64,000 nt of DNA from Urbifossiella limnaea (GTDB lineage: Bacteria; Planctomycetota; Planctomycetia; Gemmatales; Gemmataceae): positions 4,200,322 through 4,264,321 of the forward strand of contig NZ_CP036273.1 of the NCBI RefSeq assembly GCF_007747215.1, written 5' to 3'. The position numbers were made by a program, and so were the translations under genes. Positions 12,243 to 20,588 of the stretch are shown in pieces. Position 1 is the first letter of the stretch. Each line of letters begins with the position of its first letter. Under the pieces are notes generated by a model. It worked only from the letters and a program-made list of their open reading frames with translations. It was not told the origin of the DNA and did not search any database.

Positions 12243-13298
12243 CCGCCCCAACCCCCCGAGCCGTCTCGGGTCGAATCGGGGCGGCGTATCCTCTCGCCAC
12301 AACACAGCCATGGCGGATGAGTTTGCACCAACTCCAAGGCCTCGGTCACCAAACACTGTAGTCGTCGCACACACTTCACCGCCCGGCCCACCGCCCGCAG
12401 CAACACCGCCCCACACCCTCGCGGGTGAAAAGCCGTGCGGCCGCGAACCCGGACCGGGCTCGCCTCACATCACCACGTTGCCAAAGACCGTCGGCCGCTC
12501 CCGCGGCCGGTTCCCGAATCGGCGTCACCGCCAACTCGGTTCACACAAGTTATGGGGCGGTGAAGAGGGCGGCCACCGGCCGCGAAGATTTTTCTTGCAA
12601 TCAGCTGCGAGAGGGGTTGCGAGGCCCACCCGCGGCGCAGAGCGGGGGGTCAGTCGTGTGTTGACGCTCACAAGAACTGCTGCTGTGTTGAATCCAGCTA
12701 CCCATGTGCCGCTTCACGCGTGCGGTTGTGGGTCAGCACTCGAAACTGCCTCCGGTGCTCGCGGGAGGCATCCGACCGCCCACCGATCGCACTCCCCAGC
12801 GGACGCTCGTGCCGGGGGCAGGCCGACTCGACCTGCCAGTTCGGCTCGTGGGGGTGACGTCCGTGCGGCTACGCGCCGACGTACCCATCGGCAGGATTTC
12901 CGGGCAATCGCGACCGCCTCACGGGCGACGGCTGGCGCGGGGACTCAAGCATGGGGCTGGGGGCTTCTGAACCCATGCGCAATCACGCCCTGTCCGACAG
13001 ATTCAACCGCACAAGGCAGGGAGCCGGCTGGTCTGGTAATACCTCAGGCGGCTCCGCATCGACCGCCGAGGGGTTCCCGCGGGACCGATTCGACCGCTGA
13101 CATAGCATCTCGCGGAACCCGGGGAAAGTTGTACGCGTTCCAGGATTTCCTGCACCGCCTACGCAGGTTCTCCCGATTCTTTATCTGGCGATGCTTTGCC
13201 AAACTACGCCCTCGCGCCTCGGAGGCCGGGCGATCGCATCATTCTGTGCTTCGGAGCACGCGATCGGGCACCCACCAGTTGCTGACTCGGGGTGATCC
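12243..13298. other. About 1 kb without a supported gene, upstream of 23S rRNA
   Basis: It must hold the promoter and leader of the 23S-5S transcript (minus strand) and the promoter of the barrel gene (plus strand). The first bases continue the 23S processing stem to about 12260. An A/T-rich patch with TTGCAAGAAAAAT on the minus strand near 12590-12603 is the least GC-rich spot, but I could not find a matching -10 box. One 106-bp repeat copy lies at 12899-13004. Reading frames here lack codon bias, start sites and homology I can recognise. Confidence 0.6.
12899..13004 (+). repeat. 106-bp direct repeat, copy 1
   Basis: Aligns without gaps to 14519-14624, with about 15 differences in 106 bases by hand count (about 86% identity). 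Conserved core includes CGCGACCGCCTCACGGGCGA and GGGGCTGGGGGCTTCTGAAC. The two copies bracket the barrel gene at 13299-14366. No reading frame is shared convincingly. It may be an interspersed non-coding repeat or a mobile-element trace. Confidence 0.75.
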
Positions 13299-14366
13299 AT
13301 GGAAGGGAATCCCTTCTCGTACCCAGGAGTAGGCCGGTACGCGGCCGTACTCGCACTCGCCGTTCTCTCGCTCGATGGCCGCTCGTCGGCTCAGCAACCG
13401 ACGCCACCGACTGGTGCGCCGGCCATGGGGTATGCGAGGCTGGTCGATGCCGTCTCCCCGCAGCAGCCGAGTGCCGGACCCGCGCCCGACTGCGGCCCGA
13501 CACCGTGTCGGGCCGAAATGCGTCTCGGCGAGACGATCCGTGCGTCGCTCACCGGCGACGATAATCCGTGGCGGCCGCTGTCGCTCGACACCTTCTTCAC
13601 CGAGGGGTGGCGCGAGCCTTGGGCCGGTGGGCCCGCCGGGCAGTCCGGATTGACGCCGCGCCACGGGTGGCTGGGGGCGTTCGAAGGGGTGTTCTACCGG
13701 CTCTGGCTGGTGAACGGGAGCTACATGAACGGCGTCCCCAGCACGAACGGGGGGGACGGGAGCGGGTACTCGGGCGGCATCGCCGCCTTCCTCCCGCTCA
13801 GCCGCCGATTGGAGCTGTACATCAACGCACCGCTCGCCAGCCCCAACGGGTCCCTGGGTGCGACGAGCGAACGCCGGACGGAATTCGGCGACGTGCAGGT
13901 CGCCGCGTCGTTCCTGCTCTCGGAAACGGAAGCGACCACCCAGTTGTTCACCCTCGGTGTCACTCTGCCGACCGGGCAAGCCGAGACGGGCGGCGGCCTC
14001 ACGACGATCTTCCCCCGGTACTCGTTCTGGACCAACCCGGGCGGTGCGTGGGTGGTCCGCGGCGGAACGGGCGTCAACATCCCGGTGAACGAGTCGGCCG
14101 CCAGTTCGACGTTTAACGGCGACATCGCGGTCGGCCGCTACTTCCGACCGCACGACGTGCTGTTCGGCGACCTCGTGTTTTACGCCAACTGCAACATCAT
14201 TACCCCCATCGACAACAGTGGTGGGCCGACGTACGTCGGGGCCGGCCCCGGCATGCGCTTCCAAATCACCGGCGACTGGTACTTCCTGAATTACTGGGAG
14301 GCGCAGGTGTCCGGTGAAAAGCCGTTCAACTACCAGACGCAGATCGCGATCGTGAAGGCGTGGTGA
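13299..14366 (+). CDS. Predicted outer-membrane beta-barrel protein
   Basis: 355 residues. A hydrophobic segment at about 15-24 followed by SSAQQ suggests export. The body shows alternating, aromatic-rich beta strands (RLELYINAPL, FGDVQVAASFLLSE, TQLFTLGVTLPTGQAE, GDLVFYANCNII). The chain ends in the aromatic W, as many barrel proteins do. TLGVTLPTGQAETGGG resembles the MetA-like/phenol-degradation outer-membrane channel superfamily, so passive transport is possible. The ATG at 13299 follows GGGGTG eight bases upstream. The gene stands alone and is flanked by the 106-bp direct repeats. Ligand unknown. Confidence 0.75.
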   Translation: MEGNPFSYPGVGRYAAVLALAVLSLDGRSSAQQPTPPTGAPAMGYARLVDAVSPQQPSAGPAPDCGPTPCRAEMRLGETIRASLTGDDNPWRPLSLDTFFTEGWREPWAGGPAGQSGLTPRHGWLGAFEGVFYRLWLVNGSYMNGVPSTNGGDGSGYSGGIAAFLPLSRRLELYINAPLASPNGSLGATSERRTEFGDVQVAASFLLSETEATTQLFTLGVTLPTGQAETGGGLTTIFPRYSFWTNPGGAWVVRGGTGVNIPVNESAASSTFNGDIAVGRYFRPHDVLFGDLVFYANCNIITPIDNSGGPTYVGAGPGMRFQITGDWYFLNYWEAQVSGEKPFNYQTQIAIVKAW

Positions 14367-14518
14367 TCTCCGCCGGAGCCCGCGGCGTGGGCGGCGGGGC
14401 ATTCGCCCCCGTAACTCGCGCCCGGGGCTCCTGCATCAATCCGGACAAGTGAACCAGCAGGCCCGTCGCTTCCGCTCCGGGGTCCAACGGAGCTGGAAGG
14501 CTGCGCCTTGCGTCGTCG

Positions 14519-14624
14519 TCCGGGCAAGCGCGACCGCCTCACGGGCGACGGCTTGTGCGGGGACGTAGACATGGGGCTGGGGGCTTCTGAACCCACAATC
14601 GATCACGCCCGGTCCGATGGATTC
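14519..14624 (+). repeat. 106-bp direct repeat, copy 2
   Basis: Partner of 12899-13004 in the same orientation, 1620 bases apart. It ends 7 bases before the stop codon of the minus-strand oxidoreductase, so it is not part of that gene. The surrounding intergenic stretch 14367-14631 holds nothing else I can support. Confidence 0.75.
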
Positions 14625-14631
14625 GGCAGAG

Positions 14632-15891
14632 TTACACGAATCGCGTCAGCCCCGGCACCGCGACCGGCGGGTCGGCCACTGCCTGATCCCAGGTGTAGCG
14701 GGGCGGGCTCAGGTCCTCGCGCGACGCCAGTGCCTGCTCCCAGGTGATCTGCTGGCCGGTGTACGCCGCCATCCGGCCCATGATCGCCAGCAGCGTGCTC
14801 TTCGTCATGTAGTCGCCGTTGTTGATCGGCCGGCCGGCGCGGATGCTGGCGAACAGTTCGTCGTGCTCCGTCTGGTACATCTGGTTGGCCGGGCCGTCGT
14901 AGAACCAGTCCTTCCCGCCGGCCGGGTGGAGCGACAGGCCGTTCGTCCGCTCCGACAGCACGGCGCGGCCGCGGCTGCCGACGGCGTGAGCGCTCAGGTC
15001 GTTCTTGCAACCGGGGTTCTGCCGGCAGTTGCTCACGAGCCGGGCGCCGCCGCGGTACTCGTACGTCACGGCGAAGTGGTCGTAGATGTTGCCGTAGTCG
15101 GGGCTGTTCAGCACGGCGCGGCCGCCCATGCCGATCGCCCGGACCGGGTACTCGTCCTTCATCAGCCAGGCGCACACGTCGAGGAAGTGGACGTGCTGCT
15201 CGACGTTGAAGTCGCCGCTGAGCCAGGTGAAGTTGTACCAGTTGCGCATGTGGTACTGCATGTCCGTCTGGCCTTCCGTGCGCGGCTTTCGCCAGCGACC
15301 GCCGCGGTAGTCGTTGGCGAACATCGTGGTGATGTCGCCGATCGCGCCGCCGTGGATGCGCTTCACCGTCTCGCGGAAGCCGAAGTCGTAGCGGAGGCAC
15401 AGGCCCGACACCACGGACAGGTTCTTTTGCTTCGCCATCTCCACCGTCTGGAGCACGTGCCGCACGCCGGGGGCGTCCACCGCCACCGGCTTCTCGGCGA
15501 AAACGTGCTTCCCCGCCTCGACCGCGGCGCGGAAGTGTATCGGCCGGAAGTGCGGGGGCGTGCACAGCAGCACCACGTCGGAGCGGCGGATCACCTCGCG
15601 GTAGGCGTCGAAGCCGACGAAACAGGCGTCCGCGGCCACGTCCACCTTGCCGGCTAAATCCTTGCGGTTGCGGAGGAGCGTCAGGCTGGAGCGGAGGCGG
15701 TCGTCGAAGGCGTCGCCCATCGCCACCAGCTTCACGTTGCGGTCGGCGAGCAGCGCCTGCGTGGCCGCGCCGGTGCCGCGGTCGCCGCAGCCGATCAGGC
15801 CGACGCGGAGCGTGTCGTCGCCGGCGGCGTGGAGGGCGGACGCGGAAACGGCCGCGCCGGCGGCGAGGAAGTGACGACGGGAGGCGGTCAT
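14632..15891 (-). CDS. Gfo/Idh/MocA-family oxidoreductase with Tat signal
   Basis: 419 residues. Twin-arginine signal SRRHFLAAG at 4-12, then an NAD(P)-binding Rossmann start (LRVGLIGCGDRGTG, about 28-41). AGKHVFAEKPVAVDAPG near residue 130 carries the family EKP motif with the catalytic lysine. GDFNVEQHVHFLDVCAW supplies the C-terminal histidine pair. Acts probably on a sugar or polyol in the periplasm, as is usual for planctomycete Tat-exported members. ATG at 15891 overlaps the stop of the DUF1080 gene by four bases (ATGA), so the two are translated together. Confidence 0.9.
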   Translation of the reverse strand: MTASRRHFLAAGAAVSASALHAAGDDTLRVGLIGCGDRGTGAATQALLADRNVKLVAMGDAFDDRLRSSLTLLRNRKDLAGKVDVAADACFVGFDAYREVIRRSDVVLLCTPPHFRPIHFRAAVEAGKHVFAEKPVAVDAPGVRHVLQTVEMAKQKNLSVVSGLCLRYDFGFRETVKRIHGGAIGDITTMFANDYRGGRWRKPRTEGQTDMQYHMRNWYNFTWLSGDFNVEQHVHFLDVCAWLMKDEYPVRAIGMGGRAVLNSPDYGNIYDHFAVTYEYRGGARLVSNCRQNPGCKNDLSAHAVGSRGRAVLSERTNGLSLHPAGGKDWFYDGPANQMYQTEHDELFASIRAGRPINNGDYMTKSTLLAIMGRMAAYTGQQITWEQALASREDLSPPRYTWDQAVADPPVAVPGLTRFV

Positions 15892-16688
15892 GGCGGGCTC
15901 GCGGGGGTGGAGGGAGATTTGACCAGGGGCAGCAGCTCGAAGTTGCGCACGAACAGTTCGAAGCCCTCGCACTGGAGGAGTATCTTCCCGCCGGCCGGCG
16001 TCACGTCGTAGGCGCGGTTCACGACGGTGCCGTTGATCGACACCGTGATGGTGTCGCGGTCGCAGACGCACTCCACGGTCGTCCACCCGTCGCGCGGGCT
16101 CTCGCGGTCCCTGCGGCCGCGGGTGTCGAGCAGTTCCTTGAAGTCCGGGTCGTGGTCGTTCCACCACAGCTGCCGGCCGGTGAATACGGTCTTCGTGCCG
16201 CCGGGCGACCAGCGCGGCCGCTTGTCGGGGCCGAGCTTCACGTCGCTGGCGAAGGCGACGGGCACGTCCTTGGTGCGGATCGGGATCAGGTCGCCAGCAC
16301 AGCCCTGGGCCAGCTGTACCTCGACGCTCGCCATCCACGTTCCGCCGGCGCCGCCGTCCGGTCCGGTGGCGTGGAGGAGCAGCCCGGAGTTGCGGACGTA
16401 CTTACCGCCGTCGGTGCGCGTGCCCCACTTGTAATCGAGCCGGACGCGGTAGTCGCGGACCGGCTTGTCGGTGGCGAGGTAGCCGAAGCCGTCGCCGGTG
16501 ACGTGGAGCAGGCCGTCGGTGACGCGGAACACGCGGCGCGGGTCGGCGGCTTTCGTGTCCTTCAGCCAGGTGGTGAAGCCGGACAGGTCTTTGCCGTTGA
16601 ACGCCACCATGCGGGCCGTCGGCGCGTGGGGCTGAGCCCCGGCGACACCGGCGAGCGCGACGAGTGCGACGAGGACGACCCGGGCCAT
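15888..16688 (-). CDS. DUF1080 (3-keto-disaccharide hydrolase-like) exported protein
   Basis: 266 residues with a Sec signal peptide (1-18, AGVAGAQ). A jelly-roll-like body begins at MVAFNGKDLSGFTTW, the standard opening of DUF1080 domains, and continues with NSGLLLHATGPDG and TVECVCDRDTITVSINGTVV. The family includes 3-keto-glucoside hydrolases. First gene of a two-gene unit with the downstream Gfo/Idh oxidoreductase (four-base overlap), which fits oxidation and cleavage of glycosides, though the substrate cannot be read from sequence. The 297 bases upstream are shared with the divergent DUF1501 gene. Confidence 0.88.
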   Translation of the reverse strand: MARVVLVALVALAGVAGAQPHAPTARMVAFNGKDLSGFTTWLKDTKAADPRRVFRVTDGLLHVTGDGFGYLATDKPVRDYRVRLDYKWGTRTDGGKYVRNSGLLLHATGPDGGAGGTWMASVEVQLAQGCAGDLIPIRTKDVPVAFASDVKLGPDKRPRWSPGGTKTVFTGRQLWWNDHDPDFKELLDTRGRRDRESPRDGWTTVECVCDRDTITVSINGTVVNRAYDVTPAGGKILLQCEGFELFVRNFELLPLVKSPSTPASPP

Positions 16689-16985
16689 TCCCGCCTCCGG
16701 CTCGAATGGAAGGCTTCAGCGTACCCCTGCGACGGGTGCGCTGCCAGCGAATTGCCCCAGCGAAATGTGTCGCGATCAGGCCAGCCGCAACCGGATGACA
16801 CACGACCGCGCCGCAGCCTCGACTCCCGCGCCCCGCGGCTGACCGGCCTGGACTGGTTTCATCCAGTTTTGTATTGCTGGGCCGGTTCTGCCGATGTAAG
16901 CTATCATCACGGTCGGAGCAACACACTCCGCCCGCCCGCCGGCAAACTGCCAACCTCCCGCCTTCCCCGCACGGGGCCGCCCGCG

Positions 16986-18335
16986 ATGCTCAACATCCCA
17001 CTCGGCCGCACCCGCTTCTGCGACGGCGTCAGCCGCCGTAGCTTCCTCCGCGCGGGCACGTTCGCCTTCGGCGCGACGGCGCTGACGCAAGCCGACCTCC
17101 TCCGCGCCGAAGCCGCCCAGGGCGGGCTGCCGCGGACGGGGCACAAGGCCGTCATCAACATCTTCCTCGGCGGCGGCCCGCCCCACCAGGACATGTGGGA
17201 CCTGAAGCCCGACGCCCCCGCCGAAGTCCGCGGCGAGTTCCGCCCGATCAGCACGAAGGTGGCCGGCATCCAGATCGGCGAGACCTTCCCGCGCATCGCA
17301 GCGATGGCCGACAAGTTCGCCTTCATCCGCAGCATCGTCGGCGCCAGCGGCGGCCACGACGCCTTCCAGGCCACCACCGGCTGGCGGCAGGAGTCACTGG
17401 CCCCGATGGGCGGCCGCCCCAGCCTCGGGAGCGTCGCCGCACGCCTGCAGGGGAACGTGGACGCGTCGGTGCCGCCGTTCGTCGGCCTCGCCGAGACGAC
17501 GCAGCACGGGCCGTGGAGCGACCCGGGCCGCAGCGGCTTCCTCGGCGCCGCCTTCGGGGCGTTCAAGCCGCGCGGTCCGGACCTGGCGAACATGGTGCTG
17601 AACAGCAGCAACCGCGACCAGCTGCCCAGCCGCAAGGAGCTGCTGACTAGCTTCGACCAGCTCCGCAGTGGTCTGGAGCGCGACGGGGCGCTGAAGACGG
17701 CCGACCTGCACACCGCTCGCGCGATGGACGTGCTGCTGTCGAGCAAGCTCGTGGACGCCCTCGACGTGTCGAAGGAGAGCCAGAAGACGCGGGACCGCTA
17801 CGGCGACGGCAAGCCCTTCCAGTTCCAGTTCGACGGCGCCCCGACCGTGAACGAGCAGCTGCTGATGGCCCGCCGGCTCGTCGAGGCCGGCGTCCGCGTC
17901 GTCACGCTGAGCTACGGCCGGTGGGACAGCCACGGCAAGAACTTCGACCTCGTCCGCGACCACGGCCCCAAGCTCGACCAGTGTCTGACGGCGCTCGTGG
18001 AGGACCTGAGCGTCCGCGGGATGCTCGACGACGTGACGGTGATCGCGTGGGGCGAGTTCGGGCGGACGCCGAAGATCAACGGCGGCGCCGGCCGCGACCA
18101 CTGGCCGCAGGTCAGCTGCGCCATCCTCGCCGGCGGCGGCATGAAGACGGGTCAGGTGATCGGCGCGACGAACCGCCTCGGCGAGTTCGCGACCTCCCGG
18201 CCGACGACGTTTGGTGAGGTGTTCGCCACGCTGTACCACAACCTCGGGCTGAACCCCATGACGAACATGGTGAACGACCCGACCGGCCGGCCACAGCACC
18301 TCGCCGACGGCGTGCCGATGCCCGAGTTGGTGTAA
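16986..18335 (+). CDS. DUF1501 domain protein with Tat signal
   Basis: 449 residues. Twin-arginine motif SRRSFLRAG at about 17-25, then the DUF1501 body: NIFLGGGPPHQDMWDLKPDAP, GGHDAFQATTGWR, and the C-terminal TVIAWGEFGRTPKINGGAGR and DHWPQ. The family is sulfatase/alkaline-phosphatase-like (AlkP fold) and very expanded in planctomycetes; its activity is not settled. The ATG at 16986 gives the Tat signal directly. Upstream 16689-16985 is a divergent intergenic region with a weak TTGCTG-17-TAAGCT candidate promoter near 16882-16910. Followed by a clear terminator, so it is a single-gene unit. Confidence 0.92.
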   Translation: MLNIPLGRTRFCDGVSRRSFLRAGTFAFGATALTQADLLRAEAAQGGLPRTGHKAVINIFLGGGPPHQDMWDLKPDAPAEVRGEFRPISTKVAGIQIGETFPRIAAMADKFAFIRSIVGASGGHDAFQATTGWRQESLAPMGGRPSLGSVAARLQGNVDASVPPFVGLAETTQHGPWSDPGRSGFLGAAFGAFKPRGPDLANMVLNSSNRDQLPSRKELLTSFDQLRSGLERDGALKTADLHTARAMDVLLSSKLVDALDVSKESQKTRDRYGDGKPFQFQFDGAPTVNEQLLMARRLVEAGVRVVTLSYGRWDSHGKNFDLVRDHGPKLDQCLTALVEDLSVRGMLDDVTVIAWGEFGRTPKINGGAGRDHWPQVSCAILAGGGMKTGQVIGATNRLGEFATSRPTTFGEVFATLYHNLGLNPMTNMVNDPTGRPQHLADGVPMPELV

Positions 18336-18356
18336 TTCCACGTTGGCAACGCTCCG

Positions 18357-18389
18357 AAAGCCCACCCGTTACCCCGGGTGGGCTTTTTC
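18357..18389 (+). terminator. Rho-independent terminator after the DUF1501 gene
   Basis: Ten-bp stem AGCCCACCCG (18359-18368) with CGGGTGGGCT (18375-18384), six-base loop, then a run of T. Confidence 0.88.
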
Positions 18390-18400
18390 ACTTCATTCAC

Positions 18401-18428
18401 TTGTTGTTCCAAGCCGACAGCATACACT
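18401..18428 (+). promoter_or_regulatory. Predicted promoter of the sulfate uptake operon
   Basis: TTGTTG (18401-18406), 16-bp spacer, TACACT (18423-18428). A transcript from about 18435 would reach the GGAGG ribosome-binding site before the GTG start at 18473. The -10 box is the same TACACT seen before the leu leader. Confidence 0.45.
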
Positions 18429-18472
18429 ACTTCCGCGACGCGGATGGTAAACTATCGGAGGCTGAACTCCTC

Positions 18473-19522
18473 GTGTGGACGAAGTTCCTGTTCGCCGTCG
18501 GTGGCGTGTACCTCGTCGCGGCAGCGGCCTGGATCGTGTCCGCCGGTGTCGTCCGGGATGGTGGCGGAACCGACCTGCTGAACGTCGCCTGCGACCCGAC
18601 GCGCGAGCTGTGGCGCGACATCAACGCCGCCTTCATCCGCGACTATGCGGAGAAGAAGGGGACGACGGTGACCGTCCGCATGTCGCACGGCGGCTCCGCG
18701 AGTCAGGCACAGGCCGTTGCCAACGGGCTCGAAGCGGATGTCGTCACGCTGGCGATGTTCCCCGACACCGACATGGTGCGGAAGGCCGGACTCCTGGAAG
18801 CGGGTTGGGAGAAGAAGCTGCCGAACCGGTCGCTGCCGTACGTGTCCACCATCGTGTTCGTGGTGCGGAAGGGGAACCCGAAGAACGTCCGCGGCTGGGC
18901 CGACCTGGCCCGCGACGACGTGTCGGCCATCACGCCGAACCCCAAGACGTCGGGCAACGGAAAGTGGAGCTTCCTGGCGCTCTGGGGCTCCGTGATCTGG
19001 AGCGGTGGCACCGAGGCCGAGGCCCGGGAGTACGTCCGCGGCGTGTACAGCCGGACGCCCGTACTCGACGCCGCCGCCCGCGGCGCGACCATGACGTTCG
19101 CGTCGAAGAAGATCGGCGACGTTCACCTGACGTGGGAGAACGAGGCCCACCTGGAGGTGGACGAGGGGCACGGCGAGCTGGAGATCGTCTACCCGCTGAG
19201 CCGCGCCGGGAAGGCCATGAGCGTGCTCGCCGAGCCGCACGTAGCGCTCGTGGACAAGGTGGCCGACCGCCGCGGCACCCGCGTCGCGGCCGAGGCCTAC
19301 TTGAACTTCCTTTACACCGAGCCGGCGCAGGAGTTGATCGCCCGGCACCACCACCGGCCGACGTTGAAGCGGGTGGCCGACCGCCACCGCGATCACTTCC
19401 CGGACCTGGACCTGCGAACCGCGACGGGCCTCGTGCCCTCCGGTACGTGGGACGAGGTGCTGCGGACGTACTTCGCCGACGGCGCCGAATTCGACCAGAT
19501 GTACTCCCGCCGCTCGAAGTAG
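18473..19522 (+). CDS. Sulfate ABC transporter substrate-binding protein
   Basis: 349 residues. Periplasmic sulfate/thiosulfate-binding protein of the Sbp/CysP family: an N-terminal membrane anchor or signal (about 6-28), LNVACDPTRELWRDIN, MSHGGSASQAQAVANGLEADVVTLA (sulfate-contact Ser/Gly loop), NPKTSGNGKWSFLALWG and FASKKIGDVHLTWENEA. The start is the GTG at 18473, which has GGAGG eleven bases before it. A TTG at 18401 in the same frame lies inside the predicted promoter and is rejected. First gene of the operon with the 76-codon ORF, cysT and cysW. Confidence 0.92.
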   Translation: MWTKFLFAVGGVYLVAAAAWIVSAGVVRDGGGTDLLNVACDPTRELWRDINAAFIRDYAEKKGTTVTVRMSHGGSASQAQAVANGLEADVVTLAMFPDTDMVRKAGLLEAGWEKKLPNRSLPYVSTIVFVVRKGNPKNVRGWADLARDDVSAITPNPKTSGNGKWSFLALWGSVIWSGGTEAEAREYVRGVYSRTPVLDAAARGATMTFASKKIGDVHLTWENEAHLEVDEGHGELEIVYPLSRAGKAMSVLAEPHVALVDKVADRRGTRVAAEAYLNFLYTEPAQELIARHHHRPTLKRVADRHRDHFPDLDLRTATGLVPSGTWDEVLRTYFADGAEFDQMYSRRSK

Positions 19523-19530
19523 TCTCACCC

Positions 19531-19761
19531 GTGCCCAGAAAGGACCGATCCGTGGTGGCCGCCAGACGCGCCCCGAGTTCCGAGCTTGTCCTGTCCCCCG
19601 CCGCCGAGGCGTTCGTGGCCGACCTGGCCCGTGCGGCCTACGACGTGGCGCTGCGGCACGGGATCACCGGCCCGTTCGCCGACCTGGAGCTGGCGCTGTG
19701 GCGCGAGCTGCGGGACGTGGTGATGGAGCGGCCGGCCGGGTGTCGCGGGGGAGCGGCATGA
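19531..19761 (+). CDS. Small protein of unknown function in the sulfate operon
   Basis: 76 residues, GTG start at 19531, eight bases after the binding-protein stop. It overlaps cysT by four bases (ATGA), which supports real translation in the operon. The sequence is soluble and mostly helical (AEAFVADLARAAYDVALRH, then FADLELALWRELRDVV), without cysteine motifs or membrane segments. A second GTG pair near 19552 is a possible alternative start. I do not recognise a family. A regulatory or adaptor role for the permease is speculation. Confidence 0.65.
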   Translation: MPRKDRSVVAARRAPSSELVLSPAAEAFVADLARAAYDVALRHGITGPFADLELALWRELRDVVMERPAGCRGGAA

Positions 19762-20588
19762 GCCGCGTCAGCCGGCGGGCGCTGCCGGGCTTCGGGCTGT
19801 CGCTCGGGTACACCGTCACGTACCTGAGCCTCCTCGTGCTCATCCCGCTCGCCGCGGTCGTGGCGCGGGCGGGGTCGCTCGGGCCGGCCGAGTTCCTCGA
19901 CGCCGCGTGGACGCCGCGCGCCCGCGCGGCGTACCTCCTCACGTTCGGCACCGCCGGCGCCGCGGCGCTGGTGAACGTCGTCCTCGGCCTGGTCGTCGCG
20001 TGGTCGCTCGTCCGCTACGAGTTCCCGCTCAAGCGGATCGTGGACGCCCTCGTGGACGTGCCGCTCGCGCTGCCGACGGCGGTCGCGGGGCTGGTGTACG
20101 CCACGCTGTACGCCGAAAACGGCTGGATCGGGCAGTACCTCGTGCCGCTCGGCGTCGAGGTGGCCTACACCCGCCTCGGCATCGTCGTGGTGCTGGTCTT
20201 CACCGGGTTCCCGTTCGTCGTCCGCACCGTGCAGCCGGTCCTCGCCGACCTCGACGCCGAGGCGGAGGAAGCCGCGGCGGTGCTCGGCGCGACGCGCTGG
20301 GAAACCTTCCGCCGCGTGCTGCTCCCGACGCTGATCCCGCCCGCACTCACCGGCTTCGCCCTGGCCCTGGCCCGCGGGCTCGGCGAGTACGGCTCCGTCG
20401 TGTTCATCTCCAGCAACCTGCCGTTCCAGACCGAAGTCGCGCCGATGCTCATCGCCGCGCGGCTGGAGGAAGGCCCGGCCAGCTACCCGGCGGCGGCCGC
20501 CATCGCCGTCGTGCTCCTGGGCATCTCGTTCGCGCTGCTCGTGGTCGTAAACCTGCTCGAACGGTGGGCCCAGCGCCATGCCGGCTGA
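19758..20588 (+). CDS. cysT: Sulfate ABC transporter permease CysT
   Basis: 276 residues, inner-membrane permease with about six hydrophobic segments. Shows LSLGYTVTYLSLLVLIPLAA at the N-terminus, VDVPLALPTAVAGLVYATL, and the EAA loop EEAAAVLGATRWETFRRVLLP that contacts the ATPase, ending with ARGLGEYGSVVFISSNLPF. These are typical for the CysT/CysU subunit. ATG at 19758 follows GGGGGAG. Its 3' end overlaps cysW by eleven bases. Expected to work with CysW, the binding protein and a CysA ATPase that is not next to it. Confidence 0.94.
   Translation: MSRVSRRALPGFGLSLGYTVTYLSLLVLIPLAAVVARAGSLGPAEFLDAAWTPRARAAYLLTFGTAGAAALVNVVLGLVVAWSLVRYEFPLKRIVDALVDVPLALPTAVAGLVYATLYAENGWIGQYLVPLGVEVAYTRLGIVVVLVFTGFPFVVRTVQPVLADLDAEAEEAAAVLGATRWETFRRVLLPTLIPPALTGFALALARGLGEYGSVVFISSNLPFQTEVAPMLIAARLEEGPASYPAAAAIAVVLLGISFALLVVVNLLERWAQRHAG

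Noticed and set aside
12243-13298. 16S rRNA, tRNA or transposase gene upstream of 23S
   Set aside because: No 16S blocks, no T-arm consensus and no transposase motifs were found.
12310-13332. A 340-codon plus-strand open frame
   Set aside because: Low-complexity Arg/Pro/Ala/Gly composition, overlaps a repeat and the 23S leader, no recognisable domain.
18401-18472. TTG start for the sulfate-binding protein
   Set aside because: It lies directly after a terminator and within the predicted promoter; GTG at 18473 has a proper GGAGG site.
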